The notes beneath the pieces are model-generated. The model had not been told where the DNA came from and ran no database searches. It was given only the letters and a program-made list of their open reading frames with translations. Position numbers and translations under genes: made by a program. This document shows positions 26,398-35,400 of a stretch of 64,000 nucleotides of DNA, one piece after another. This DNA is from Alphaproteobacteria bacterium (GTDB lineage Bacteria; Pseudomonadota; Alphaproteobacteria; Rhodobacterales; Rhodobacteraceae), in NCBI GenBank assembly GCA_030426685.1, contig JAUHYC010000002.1, positions 144,656-208,655 on the forward strand, in the 5' to 3' direction. Position 1 is the first letter of the stretch, and each line of letters starts with the position of its first letter.

Positions 26398-28179
26398 ATG
26401 CCCGTCTACAACGCGCCAACAAAAGACACGCAGTTCATCCTGCACGACGTTCTGAAAGTCTCGCAGTCGGATATCCCCGGTTATGATGAACTGGAAGCCG
26501 AATTTACCGGCGCGGTTCTGGAAGAAGCCGGCAAGGTTGCCACCAATGTGCTGCACCCGCTGAACGTGGTGGGCGACACCGAAGGGTGCCGGTTGGAAAA
26601 CGGGATTGTCTACACCCCTACTGGTTTCAAAGACGCCTTCGAGCAGATGAAGGAAGGCGGCTGGACTGGCCTCGACATGCCGGAAGAGTATGGTGGCCAG
26701 AACATGCCCTATGTGATGGGGACCGCGGTGGGTGAGATGTTCTCGGGCGCGAACCAGGCGTTTGTGATGTATCAGGGCCTGACCCACGGTGCGGCCTCGG
26801 CCATTCTGGCGCATGGTACCGACGCGCAGAAGAACAAGTACCTGCCCAATATGGTCAGCTGCGAATGGACCGGCACCATGAACCTGACGGAACCGCATTG
26901 CGGCACCGATCTGGGCCTGATGCGCACCAAGGCAGAACCGCAGGGTGACGGCAGCTATAAGATTTCCGGTCAGAAGATCTTTATCTCGGCGGGTGATCAC
27001 GACATGGCCGACAACATCATCCATCTGGTGCTGGCCAAAATCCCCGGCGGACCCGAAGGCATCAAGGGCGTATCGCTGTTCATCGTCCCGAAGTTCATTG
27101 TGAATGAGGACGGTTCCTTGGGTGAACGCAACGGCGTTTCGGTCGGTAAGATCGAAGAAAAGATGGGCATCCACGGAAACTCGACCTGCGTCATGAACTA
27201 TGACGAGGCCACCGGCTGGCTGCTGGGTGAGGAACACAAAGGCATGCGCGCCATGTTCACCATGATGAACGAAGCGCGACTGGGTGTCGGCATGCAGGGG
27301 CTGTCTCAGGCCGAAGCGGCCTATCAAAACGCTGTCGAGTATGCCAAAGACCGTCTGCAAGGTCGTGATGTGACGGGCGCAAAGAACCCGGACGGGCCGG
27401 CCGATCCGCTGATCGTTCACCCCGACATTCGCCGCAACCTAATGGATCAGAAAAGCTTCACCGAAGGCGCGCGCGCATTCATCCTTTGGGGCGCGACCAT
27501 GATCGATAAGGCGCACCGGTCGGGCGACAAGGATGCGGACGGGCTGATCTCACTGCTAACCCCGGTGATCAAAGGCTTCCTGACCGACGAAGGTTACGAC
27601 ATGACCGTTCAGGCGCAACAGGTCTATGGCGGCCATGGCTACATCGAAGAATGGGGCATGTCGCAATACACTCGCGACGCCCGTATCGCGATGATCTACG
27701 AAGGCGCAAACGGCGTTCAAGCGCTGGATCTGGTAGGTCGTAAGCTGGCGCAGGACGGCGGTAAACACGTCATGGCGTTCTTCGAGATGGTCAAAAGCTT
27801 CTGCAAGGAAAACGGCGGTAAGGACGAAGCTTATGACAAAGCCTTCATCGAACCACTGAAAGCCGCATCCAAGGATCTGCAGGCTGCGGGTATGTATTTC
27901 ATGCAGGAAGGCATGAAGAACCCGAACAACGCTCTGTCAGGATCCTACGACTTCATGCACATGTTCGGCCATGTCTGCCTGGGCCTGATGTGGGCGCAGA
28001 TGGCGAAAGCCGCTCAGGACACGTTGGATGGCGGTGCCTCGGACAAAGAGTTCTACGAGACCAAGATCAACACCGGTCGCTTCTACATGGCACGCCGCCT
28101 GCCCGCGACAGCCATGCATCTGGCCCGCATCCAGACCGGAGCGGACACGGTAATGGCACTGGAGGCCGCAAACTTCTGA
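26398..28179 (+). CDS. Acyl-CoA dehydrogenase, long DmdC-like form
   Basis: A 593-residue flavoprotein of the larger acyl-CoA dehydrogenase type with an added C-terminal helical domain. The middle domain carries [13 protein letters not shown] and the FAD-binding stretch [11 protein letters not shown]. The C-terminal part has [12 protein letters not shown] and the catalytic Glu in M-I-Y-E-G-A-N-G (near residue 435). The same subfamily includes DmdC of the DMSP demethylation pathway, but the neighbours (thiolase, hydratase/dehydrogenase) point to fatty-acid beta-oxidation as the main job. AGGGAG precedes the ATG by seven bases. Confidence 0.92.
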   Translation: MPVYNAPTKDTQFILHDVLKVSQSDIPGYDELEAEFTGAVLEEAGKVATNVLHPLNVVGDTEGCRLENGIVYTPTGFKDAFEQMKEGGWTGLDMPEEYGGQNMPYVMGTAVGEMFSGANQAFVMYQGLTHGAASAILAHGTDAQKNKYLPNMVSCEWTGTMNLTEPHCGTDLGLMRTKAEPQGDGSYKISGQKIFISAGDHDMADNIIHLVLAKIPGGPEGIKGVSLFIVPKFIVNEDGSLGERNGVSVGKIEEKMGIHGNSTCVMNYDEATGWLLGEEHKGMRAMFTMMNEARLGVGMQGLSQAEAAYQNAVEYAKDRLQGRDVTGAKNPDGPADPLIVHPDIRRNLMDQKSFTEGARAFILWGATMIDKAHRSGDKDADGLISLLTPVIKGFLTDEGYDMTVQAQQVYGGHGYIEEWGMSQYTRDARIAMIYEGANGVQALDLVGRKLAQDGGKHVMAFFEMVKSFCKENGGKDEAYDKAFIEPLKAASKDLQAAGMYFMQEGMKNPNNALSGSYDFMHMFGHVCLGLMWAQMAKAAQDTLDGGASDKEFYETKINTGRFYMARRLPATAMHLARIQTGADTVMALEAANF

Positions 28180-28231
28180 TCATTGCCCGGTTCCGGGGGT
28201 CTGCCCTGGGACCGGTTCTTAGGAGGAGAAA

Positions 28232-28444
28232 ATGCCAAAACGCTTTCGCCTGACCCGCCGATTTCCGGTCGCCATGACCGAAGAGGGCTACCGTAAACTC
28301 AAGGGCTTCGCGCGTGAGGCCGGTTTGGACGAAGGAGAAGCGCTTTCCTTTTTGTTCGAAAATTTCAACAGCGTGATTGATGAGGAGAACCTGACCCACC
28401 GCCTGCGCATTTTCAATTCCGAGCTTGAGGCGCGGAAGCGCTGA
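28232..28444 (+). CDS. Small conserved basic protein, unknown function
   Basis: A 70-residue protein rich in basic residues at both ends (P-K-R-F-R-L-T-R-R-F and E-A-R-K-R). A central helix-turn pattern (E-E-G-Y-R-K-L-K-G-F-A-R-E-A-G-L-D-E-G-E-A-L-S) vaguely recalls ribbon-helix-helix proteins, which I cannot confirm. A textbook ribosome site (AGGAGGAG) lies seven bases before the ATG, and it follows the acyl-CoA dehydrogenase gene by 52 bases. It is therefore very likely expressed. Confidence 0.7.
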   Translation: MPKRFRLTRRFPVAMTEEGYRKLKGFAREAGLDEGEALSFLFENFNSVIDEENLTHRLRIFNSELEARKR

Positions 28445-28500
28445 GCGAAGACCAATGTTCAGCCGAACGTGCAAGCCTCGAAACCTGATGCCTCCGGCGG

Positions 28501-28522
28501 GAGTATTTATGAAAAGATGAAG
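28501..28522. repeat. Left arm of a 22-base inverted repeat
   Basis: GAGTATTTATGAAAAGATGA, ending AG, preceded by GCCTCCGGCGG. Matches the reverse complement of 28659-28680 at 21 of 22 positions. The arm together with the CCTCCGGCGG lead resembles an intergenic element that I recall as frequent behind genes in Rhodobacterales genomes. Confidence 0.75.
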
Positions 28523-28658
28523 ACAGGACGCGCCCCTGCCACCGGGCGCACTCGCCATCAGGACAGGGACGACTTCACCTTTTGCGGCCATCGGCTCTCC
28601 AGCCTGTACCGCACCACCATTGAAAAGGAAGAAGATTGATCAAAGGTTACTGTCTGAA

Positions 28659-28680
28659 CTTCATCTTTTCACAAATACTC
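28659..28680. repeat. Right arm of a 22-base inverted repeat
   Basis: Inverted partner of 28501-28522 with one mismatch (G for A at position 9 of the arm). The two arms enclose 136 bases without a gene, between the small basic protein and the GST gene. The CCTCCGGCGG lead is absent on this side. Confidence 0.75.
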
Positions 28681-28721
28681 AATTCTGACCTATCAACACG
28701 CACCTTGGGAGAGGCGATCAC

Positions 28722-29360
28722 ATGACCATCAGGCTTCATTGCTTCGGAGAAAGCGGAAACAGCTACAAAGCCGCGTTGGCGCTGGAAATGTCAGGCCTTG
28801 ATTGGGAACCGGTCTTTGTCGATTTCTTCAACGGTATCACGCGCGGGCCGGAATTTCGCTCAGAAGTCAACGCGATGGGTGAAGCGCCGGTCATGGTTGA
28901 TGGTGACTTTCAAACCTCCCAATCTGGCGTGATCCAGGCTTATGTCACCGAGAAGTCCGGCAAATTCGGAGGCAAGACTCGGGAAGAGGACTATGAAATC
29001 CTTCGTTGGGTTCTCTGGGACAACCACAAGCTCAGCTCAATGGCGGGCCTGACGCGGTTCCTGATCAACTTCCTGCCCGAGAAACACCGTAATCCAGATG
29101 TCATCGCGTTTAACCAAGGCCGCCTGAAAGCGGCGTATGAGACGCTGAACAATCACCTTGAGGGTCGCGATTGGATTGTTGGCAATGGCGTCACCAACGC
29201 CGACCTCAGCTGCTGCGGTTATCTCTATTATCCCGAACCATTCGGTTTCGAGCGTGCCGACTGGCCCCATATTGATGCCTGGCTGACGCGGCTCAGCGAG
29301 CAGCCCGGCTGGAAACACCCCTATGACCTGATGCCCGGCAACCCGTCGGATCGAGCTTGA
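28722..29360 (+). CDS. Glutathione S-transferase family protein
   Basis: A 212-residue protein with an N-terminal thioredoxin-fold domain (G-E-S-G-N-S-Y-K-A-A-L-A, giving a Ser as likely catalytic residue; the usual cis-Pro region at E-A-P-V-M-V-D) and an all-helical C-terminal domain with N-A-D-L-S-C-C-G-Y-L. It sits between the acyl-CoA dehydrogenase and the thiolase, 12 bases before the latter. It may handle glutathione adducts or detoxify intermediates, but the substrate is unknown. GGGAGAGG precedes the ATG. Confidence 0.87.
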   Translation: MTIRLHCFGESGNSYKAALALEMSGLDWEPVFVDFFNGITRGPEFRSEVNAMGEAPVMVDGDFQTSQSGVIQAYVTEKSGKFGGKTREEDYEILRWVLWDNHKLSSMAGLTRFLINFLPEKHRNPDVIAFNQGRLKAAYETLNNHLEGRDWIVGNGVTNADLSCCGYLYYPEPFGFERADWPHIDAWLTRLSEQPGWKHPYDLMPGNPSDRA

Positions 29361-29372
29361 GGAGAAGACCCC

Positions 29373-30584
29373 ATGACCGAAGCCTATATCTATGACGCCC
29401 TGCGCACCCCGCGCGGCAAGGGCCGCAAGGATGGCAGCCTGCACGAAGTGACCTCGGTGCGCCTGTCTGCCCTGACCCTGAACGCGATGAAAGAGCGCAA
29501 CAACCTGGAAGGTCACGCCGTTGAGGACGTGATCTGGGGCAACGTCACGCAGGTGATGGAGCAAGGCGGCTGTCTCGCGCGCTCGGCGGTTCTGGCCTCG
29601 GACCTCGACCAGTCGATCCCCGGTCTCGCGATCAATCGCTTCTGCGCCTCAGGCATGGAAGCTGTGAATCTGGCCGCGAACCAGGTCAAAGGCGGTGCAG
29701 GCGATGCTTACATCGCAGGCGGTGTCGAAATGATGGGCCGTGTGGCCATGGGCAGCGACGGTGCAGCGATTGCTGTTGATCCGACGCTGGCGATGGAGAC
29801 TTATTTCGTGCCGCAAGGTATCTCGGCAGACATAATCGCGACCGAGTATGGCTTCAGCCGCGACGACGCGGATGCGTTGGCCGTAGAGTCTCAGAAACGC
29901 GCAGCGGCGGCCTGGGAAGACAACCGGTTCGAAAAGTCAGTCATTACCATCAAGGATCAGAACGGCCTGACCATTCTGGACCGTGATGAGTACATGCGCC
30001 CCGGTACCGATATGCAGTCGCTTGGTGCACTGAACCCGTCTTTCCAGATGATGGGCGAGCAGATGCCGGGCTTCGATAAGGTCGCGATGCTGAAATACCC
30101 GCATCTGGAGCGGATCAACCACATCCACCACGCGGGCAACAGCTCGGGCATCGTGGACGGGGCTGCGGCTGTGCTGATCGGCAACAAGGAATTCGGTGAA
30201 AAGTACGGCCTGAAGCCGCGCGCGCGCATCAAGGCGACCGCCAAGATCGGCACCGACCCGACCATCATGCTGACCGGACCGGTTCCCGTGACCGAGAAAA
30301 TCCTTGCCGATAATGGCATGAAGATCAGCGATCTGGATCTGTTCGAAGTGAACGAAGCCTTCGCCTCGGTCGTGCTGCGCTTCCAGCAGGCCTTCGACGT
30401 CGACCCCGCTCTGGTAAACGTCAACGGCGGCTCCATCGCGATGGGTCACCCGCTGGGTGCGACCGGCGCGATGATCATCGGCACACTGCTGGATGAACTT
30501 GAGCGTCAGGACAAGGAAACCGGTCTGGCCACGCTCTGCATTGCATCCGGCATGGGTGCGGCAACAATTATCGAGCGGGTCTGA
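29373..30584 (+). CDS. fadA: Acetyl-CoA C-acyltransferase (thiolase)
   Basis: A 403-residue thiolase that cleaves 3-ketoacyl-CoA in beta-oxidation. Catalytic Cys91 is in N-R-F-C-A-S-G-M-E-A. The His motif G-H-P-L-G-A-T-G-A and the second Cys in C-I-A-S-G-M-G-A-A are in place, and the N-E-A-F-A-S motif is present. The context with the fused hydratase/dehydrogenase favours a degradative FadA role over the biosynthetic PhaA role. Its TGA shares a base with the ATG of the cupin gene. Confidence 0.93.
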   Translation: MTEAYIYDALRTPRGKGRKDGSLHEVTSVRLSALTLNAMKERNNLEGHAVEDVIWGNVTQVMEQGGCLARSAVLASDLDQSIPGLAINRFCASGMEAVNLAANQVKGGAGDAYIAGGVEMMGRVAMGSDGAAIAVDPTLAMETYFVPQGISADIIATEYGFSRDDADALAVESQKRAAAAWEDNRFEKSVITIKDQNGLTILDRDEYMRPGTDMQSLGALNPSFQMMGEQMPGFDKVAMLKYPHLERINHIHHAGNSSGIVDGAAAVLIGNKEFGEKYGLKPRARIKATAKIGTDPTIMLTGPVPVTEKILADNGMKISDLDLFEVNEAFASVVLRFQQAFDVDPALVNVNGGSIAMGHPLGATGAMIIGTLLDELERQDKETGLATLCIASGMGAATIIERV

Positions 30585-31072
30585 TGCCCAAACTGGATCT
30601 CTCTCAGATCCCGTTCAAGGGTGGCTCGTCTTATCCCGGCAAGCTGGCCGAAGCGACCTCTGGTCGTTTCGTTCAGCGTGTGGGCGATGCTGGCGGACTG
30701 TCCCAATATGGGGTCAACATCGTGCGGCTTGAACCGCAGGGCCTCTCTTCGCTGCGTCATTACCACATGGAGCAGGACGAGTTTGCCATCATGCTGAGCG
30801 GCAAATGCGTGCTGATCGACGATGATGGTGAGCACGAGATGCTGCCCGGCGATTGCGCCGCTTGGCCCGCAGGTGAAGCCAACGGCCATCACCTTGTGAA
30901 CAAGACCGATGCGCCCGCGACCTTTCTGGTGGTGGGCACACGGACCCCGACCGAGACCGGCTATTACAGCGACATAGACATGATGGTGAAAGATGATGAG
31001 AACGGATTCTCTTTCACCCGCAAGGACGGCAGCCCGCTGACGGCTGACCAGATTGGAGATGACAATGACTGA
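30584..31072 (+). CDS. Cupin-domain protein in the beta-oxidation operon
   Basis: A 162-residue protein with a single beta-barrel cupin. The metal-binding motif 1 is L-R-H-Y-H-M-E-Q-D-E-F and motif 2 ends P-A-G-E-A-N-G-H-H. It lies between fadA and the hydratase/dehydrogenase gene, overlapping both, so it is translated together with them. A metal-dependent enzyme or a sensor is possible; nothing in the sequence settles the substrate. Confidence 0.83.
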   Translation: MPKLDLSQIPFKGGSSYPGKLAEATSGRFVQRVGDAGGLSQYGVNIVRLEPQGLSSLRHYHMEQDEFAIMLSGKCVLIDDDGEHEMLPGDCAAWPAGEANGHHLVNKTDAPATFLVVGTRTPTETGYYSDIDMMVKDDENGFSFTRKDGSPLTADQIGDDND

Positions 31073-33266
31073 TTTCACTCTGAGCAAGGACGCAGACGGC
31101 GTCGCCTTCATCACCTGGGACGTTCCGGGTAAATCCATGAATGTTTTGTCGCGCGAGGCATTTACTCTGGTCGGCGAGTTGGTCGATCAGGCGCTGGCGG
31201 ATGATGAGATCAAAGGCATCGTCATCACCAGCGGCAAGGAAGGATCATTTGCGGGCGGCATGGATCTGAGCACACTCGCCACGATCCGCCAGGAAGCCGG
31301 AGACGAACCTGCGCAGGCGTTGTTCGATTTCGTCATGAGCGGCCATAACATCCTGCGTCGGCTGGAACTGGCGGGCATGGACCCCAAGTCCAAAAAGGGC
31401 GGCAAACCGGTGGCCTGCGCCATCAACGGCACCTGCGCAGGGATCGGCACCGAGATCGCGCTGGCCTGTCATCATCGGGTGATGACTTCGAACGCCAAGG
31501 CCAAGATCGGCTTGCCTGAGATCCTTCTGGGCATTTTCCCCGGCGGAGGCGGCACCATGCGCTACAGCCGTATGGTCGGTGCAATGGCGGCGGCACCTGT
31601 CTTGCTGGAAGGCAAGATGATGGACCCGAAGAAGGCCAAAGGCGCGCAACTGATCGACGCCGTGGCAGACGATCCGGTTGCTGCAGCCAAGGAATGGATT
31701 CTGAACGCCAAGGATGCCGATCTGGTCAAACCGTGGGACGCGAAGGGCTATAAGATGCCTGGCGGTGCGCCCTATCATCCGGCTGGTTTCATGACCTTCG
31801 TTGGTGCAAATGCGATGGTGAACGGCAAGACTCAAGGCGCCTTCCCGGCTGCCAAGGCTTTGCTGAGTTCGATCTACGAAGGTGCGCTCGTTGACTTTGA
31901 CACCGCGCTGAAGATTGAGGCGCGCTGGTTTACCAATGTGCTGATGAACCCGTCCTCCTCGGCGATGATCCGGTCTCTGTTCCTAAACAAGGAAGCGTTG
32001 GAGAAAGGCGCCGTGCGGCCCAAGGACGTGCCCGATCAGCGTGTCAAAAAGGTCGGCGTTCTGGGCGCTGGCATGATGGGCGCTGGCATTGCTCTGGTCT
32101 CGGCTCAAGCCGGGATGGAGGTTGTTCTGGTCGACCGTGATCAAGCCGCCGCCGACAAGGGTACGGCCTATTCCGAGACCTATATGGACAAGGGCATCAA
32201 GCGCGGCAAAGCCACGGCTGAGAAGAAAGAGGCCCTGCTGGCCCGCATCACAGCGACCCCGGATCTGGAGCATCTGAAAGGTTGCGACCTGATCATCGAG
32301 GCCGTCTTCGAAGACCCAGGCGTCAAGGCCGAGATGACCAAGAAGGTTGAATCGATCATCCCCGAGGATTGCATCTTTGCCTCGAACACCTCGACCCTGC
32401 CGATCACCGATCTGGCAAAGGCGAGCGTGCGGCCTGAGCAGTTCATCGGCATCCACTTCTTCTCACCGGTTGAGAAGATGTTCCTGGTCGAGATTATCAA
32501 GGGCAAGGAAACTGGCGACCGGGCAGTGGCCAAAGCGCTGGACTATGTGCGCCAAATCCGGAAGACGCCGATTGTGGTCAACGATGCGCGCTTCTTCTAC
32601 GCCAACCGCTGCATCATCCCGTATATCAACGAAGGTGCGCGGATGATCACCGAAGGTGTCAGCCCGATCCTGATCGACAACGCCGCGCGTCAGCTGGGCT
32701 TTCCGGTCGGTCCGATTCAGTTGACCGATGAAACTTCAATCGATCTGGGTGCCAAGATCGCACGCGCGACCAAGGCCGCGATGGGCGATGCTTATCCCGA
32801 AAGCCCCTCGGACGATTTGATCTTCTGGATGGAGGAGCAGGGTCGTCTGGGCCGCAAAGCCAACGCAGGTTTCTTTGACTATGACGACAAGGGCAAACGC
32901 GTCGAATACTGGAAAGGTCTGCAGGAAAAATACCCGTTGGCCGAAAACCAGCCTGACCTGATCGAGGTGCAGGAACGCCTGATGTTCGCGCAGGTTCTGG
33001 AAGCGGTGCGTGCACTGGAAGAAGGTGTTCTGGAAGACATCCGTGAAGGCGATGTGGGTGCCATCCTGGGTTGGGGCTTTGCACCGTGGTCCGGTGGCCC
33101 GCTCAGCTGGCTGGACATCATCGGCACGCCCTACGCCGCCGAACGCTGCGACCAGTTGGCCGAAGCATATGGCGCGCGTTTCACCTGCCCACCGCTGCTG
33201 CGCGAGATGGCCGAAAAAGGTCAAAGTTTCTATGGCCGCTTCGACCCCGAAGCAAAGGCCGCCTGA
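31065..33266 (+). CDS. fadJ: Fused enoyl-CoA hydratase / 3-hydroxyacyl-CoA dehydrogenase
   Basis: A 733-residue multifunctional beta-oxidation enzyme. Residues 1 to about 290 form the crotonase domain with I-N-G-T-C-A-G-I-G-T-E and L-G-I-F-P-G-G-G-G-T. From about 325 comes the NAD-binding part (V-L-G-A-G-M-M-G-A-G-I-A), the catalytic His in G-I-H-F-F-S-P-V and two C-terminal HAD domains. It would hydrate trans-2-enoyl-CoA and oxidise the 3-hydroxyacyl-CoA before cleavage by the thiolase. ATG 31065 has GGAG six bases upstream; in-frame TTG/ATG six to twelve bases earlier are possible. It overlaps the cupin gene by eight bases. The fadJ label, not fadB, is by habit. Confidence 0.92.
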   Translation: MTDFTLSKDADGVAFITWDVPGKSMNVLSREAFTLVGELVDQALADDEIKGIVITSGKEGSFAGGMDLSTLATIRQEAGDEPAQALFDFVMSGHNILRRLELAGMDPKSKKGGKPVACAINGTCAGIGTEIALACHHRVMTSNAKAKIGLPEILLGIFPGGGGTMRYSRMVGAMAAAPVLLEGKMMDPKKAKGAQLIDAVADDPVAAAKEWILNAKDADLVKPWDAKGYKMPGGAPYHPAGFMTFVGANAMVNGKTQGAFPAAKALLSSIYEGALVDFDTALKIEARWFTNVLMNPSSSAMIRSLFLNKEALEKGAVRPKDVPDQRVKKVGVLGAGMMGAGIALVSAQAGMEVVLVDRDQAAADKGTAYSETYMDKGIKRGKATAEKKEALLARITATPDLEHLKGCDLIIEAVFEDPGVKAEMTKKVESIIPEDCIFASNTSTLPITDLAKASVRPEQFIGIHFFSPVEKMFLVEIIKGKETGDRAVAKALDYVRQIRKTPIVVNDARFFYANRCIIPYINEGARMITEGVSPILIDNAARQLGFPVGPIQLTDETSIDLGAKIARATKAAMGDAYPESPSDDLIFWMEEQGRLGRKANAGFFDYDDKGKRVEYWKGLQEKYPLAENQPDLIEVQERLMFAQVLEAVRALEEGVLEDIREGDVGAILGWGFAPWSGGPLSWLDIIGTPYAAERCDQLAEAYGARFTCPPLLREMAEKGQSFYGRFDPEAKAA

Positions 33267-33272
33267 ACAGGT

Positions 33273-33304
33273 GATGCTGGCGCATGAAACCATGCGCCAG
33301 CATC
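33273..33304. terminator. Perfect 14-base-pair hairpin behind fadJ
   Basis: Arms GATGCTGGCGCATG and CATGCGCCAGCATC around the loop AAAC, starting six bases after the fadJ stop and ending 19 bases before the stop of the convergent Hint gene. It is followed by CGTTCCTTT, so the T-run is poor. Its placement fits a terminator or 3'-end stabiliser for both transcripts. Confidence 0.75.
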
Positions 33305-33323
33305 GTTCCTTTGAAGTGTTAAG

Positions 33324-34094
33324 TTAGGTCTGCCATTCAGGCCGCAGAAACAGAGCCGGCATATTGGGCCGCCCCGGACGTCCCGGCCGCCGTATCCCCA
33401 TTGGGGGTCGGAGCGGGAAAATCGGTTCTTGCGGGATGGGTGCAGGCAGTGCACCCAACGGGTTTGCAAGGGCTGAAATTTCGCCCTTGATTGCAATCGC
33501 TTCAATCAGCAGGTCCGCATGCTCAGCATCGGCCACCTTATAGGCACCGGTAGCCCCCATCGCAGCAACCATCCGGCCAGCCGGGCAATAGGCCTGAAAG
33601 CCACCTTCGATAAAGACAACCTCATCCTGATTGAAAAACAACGACGTCACATCAAAGGTTTGCGCGGGTGTCTGCGATTGCAGGCGCCCCACTCCGCTAA
33701 GCATCCGCGCGGGTAGAATTGATATACCGTCGATACCAATGCCCAGCTTGCTCTGATCCAACGCCATGCCCTGCTCGGGCATCAACCAGACCGGTCGACC
33801 GTTGTAGGCAGCACGGGATGGGACAAGAACCGGAAGATGTTCGGCCCTACGTTCATCTCCGGCAACGACAACACGATCATCACAGACGCGCAGCAGTTGC
33901 TGAAACCCGTTATCCAGCGTTCGCACCAGATCGCCTGCGACCAAACTCTCTACCAGTTTCCAGCCACCGGTCGTTGCAACCTTGGTTCCATGCAGCAAAC
34001 CCCCGCGGCGTGCCGACACGGCTTTCCCCAAATAGGCCAACTGGCCCGTGTCATCACATTTCGAAAACCCTGAAACACTCACTACTTCCAACAC
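33324..34094 (-). CDS. Hint-domain (Hedgehog/intein type 2) protein lacking the usual cysteine
   Basis: A 256-residue protein whose N-terminal half matches the Hint_2 pattern G-T-K-V-A-T, V-E-S-L-V-A-G-D-L-V-R-T-L-D-N-G, with the later block H-L-P-V-L-V-P-S-R-A and V-F-I-E-G-G. In self-splicing Hint proteins a Cys precedes the G-T; here the residues are G-L-L-H-G-T, so autoprocessing is doubtful. The C-terminal 50 residues are rich in Pro, Arg and Gly (R-R-P-G-R-P-G-R-P). GTG 34094 is preferred as start because GGGGGAAGG lies just upstream; a TTG nine codons before it is possible. The role of such free-standing Hint proteins in Rhodobacterales is not known. Confidence 0.72.
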   Translation of the reverse strand: MLEVVSVSGFSKCDDTGQLAYLGKAVSARRGGLLHGTKVATTGGWKLVESLVAGDLVRTLDNGFQQLLRVCDDRVVVAGDERRAEHLPVLVPSRAAYNGRPVWLMPEQGMALDQSKLGIGIDGISILPARMLSGVGRLQSQTPAQTFDVTSLFFNQDEVVFIEGGFQAYCPAGRMVAAMGATGAYKVADAEHADLLIEAIAIKGEISALANPLGALPAPIPQEPIFPLRPPMGIRRPGRPGRPNMPALFLRPEWQT

Positions 34095-34309
34095 GTGCCT
34101 TCCCCCTTTTGGCACCTTCAAACAAAACAGAAGGGTGAGATCTTTGTGCCTTATTTGGACTTAGTTTTGCCATATTTGAGGCGAATTTGGGCCGATTTCG
34201 CCGCAATTCGCGGGCGATTGGTAAACAAATCCGCATCGAAAGGTTCGTTTGAACATCTTCAAGAAACGACATCAGCCTTGCAGACTCGGCGGAACTTTCG
34301 AATCTGTAC

Positions 34310-35260
34310 CTATCCCCTGCGCAGCGCACGCTGCCCGGACAAAGCTTGCCGTTCTCGCCAACCCAGAAGAGCCCCAGCCGTGGCGATCATCCCAATCCCA
34401 ATGATCTGCATCACACCAACGACCTGCCCGAACGCAACCCATGCGAACAGGGGGCCAAAGATCATAACCGAGTATTCAAACACGGCCACATAGGATGGCT
34501 CGCCCAGTTGATAGGCTTTGATCAACATGAAAACGGCAATCGTTGAACCAACAGCCTGCACCACGACCCAGGGCAGCGCTTGTTGTATCGGCCAGACCCA
34601 GCCGCGCATCGCAAACCCATCCGGCCCAACCGGAACTGAGACCGGAGCCAGCGCAAGCCATATCAGACCCACACCTCCGGCAAGGCCCAGCGTGACCACC
34701 ATCGCTGCCAGCAGGGCGACCGTGCTTTCATTGGCGCAATGCGTTCGCGTCACAACCGCGCTCAGGGCATAGAAGAAGCCTCCGGCAACCGGCAGCAGTG
34801 TCTTGACATCAAAAGCTTGCAGGTCCGGCTGCAAAACGCAGAGAATTCCCGCAAAGCCCAGCAGGACCGCCACGATCCTCCAAGGGCCAATATGTTGTTT
34901 CAGAAACAGGGCGGAAATCAGCAACACGAAGATGGGTGAGGTAAAGAGCCCAGCCAGCGCCTGTGCAATTGGCATCAGGGCGAGCGCGCTGAAATAAAAC
35001 AGCATTGCAAGAGTAATCAATACGCTGCGCAGCGCGACCACTCCGTACCGGCGAGGCCTGAGGCCACCCAGCCCCAGAAGGGACAGACACGCAATCAGAG
35101 GCAGCATCAGCATCGCGCGGCACAGATGAAACTGCCAAAGCCCGATGGTTTCGGCCAGCCGAATCACAAAATTATCGATGACCCCGATGATTGCCATGGC
35201 AGCGACCATCAGCAATGATGCCAGAACCGTGGATCGTTCTTGTTCCAACTGTTTCACCAC
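34310..35260 (-). CDS. EamA/DMT-family permease
   Basis: An inner-membrane protein of about 316 residues with ten hydrophobic helices in two repeated EamA halves. Landmarks are F-Y-F-S-A-L-A-L-M-P-I-A-Q-A-L-A in helix 3-4 and Y-V-A-V-F-E-Y-S-V-M-I-F-G-P-L-F-A-W in the second half. DMT proteins export amino acids, nucleotides or other metabolites; the substrate is unknown. The start is uncertain: GTG at 35260 or 35257, TTG at 35248 or ATG at 35209 all leave the first helix intact. It is divergent from the next gene. Confidence 0.82.
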   Translation of the reverse strand: MVKQLEQERSTVLASLLMVAAMAIIGVIDNFVIRLAETIGLWQFHLCRAMLMLPLIACLSLLGLGGLRPRRYGVVALRSVLITLAMLFYFSALALMPIAQALAGLFTSPIFVLLISALFLKQHIGPWRIVAVLLGFAGILCVLQPDLQAFDVKTLLPVAGGFFYALSAVVTRTHCANESTVALLAAMVVTLGLAGGVGLIWLALAPVSVPVGPDGFAMRGWVWPIQQALPWVVVQAVGSTIAVFMLIKAYQLGEPSYVAVFEYSVMIFGPLFAWVAFGQVVGVMQIIGIGMIATAGALLGWRERQALSGQRALRRG

Positions 35261-35400
35261 CCTTGTTGCGACAAGCCCACCCGAGGTCCAAGCCTCTCCG
35301 GGACAGTCATCATTTTTCCGGAACCCTGCGCAACAGGTTTGCGCGGTCGGTTTCCAACATGCTAGACTCGATGCAAAATAATACCGAGCAGCATTTCCAG

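Noticed and set aside
26383..27420. A 345-codon minus-strand frame opposite the acyl-CoA dehydrogenase
   Set aside because: The sense gene is clear; the antisense product shows no recognisable domain.
26398..28179. DMSP demethylation dehydrogenase (dmdC)
   Set aside because: Same subfamily, but the neighbours are general beta-oxidation genes and no dmdB or dmdD is near, so the specific label was not used.
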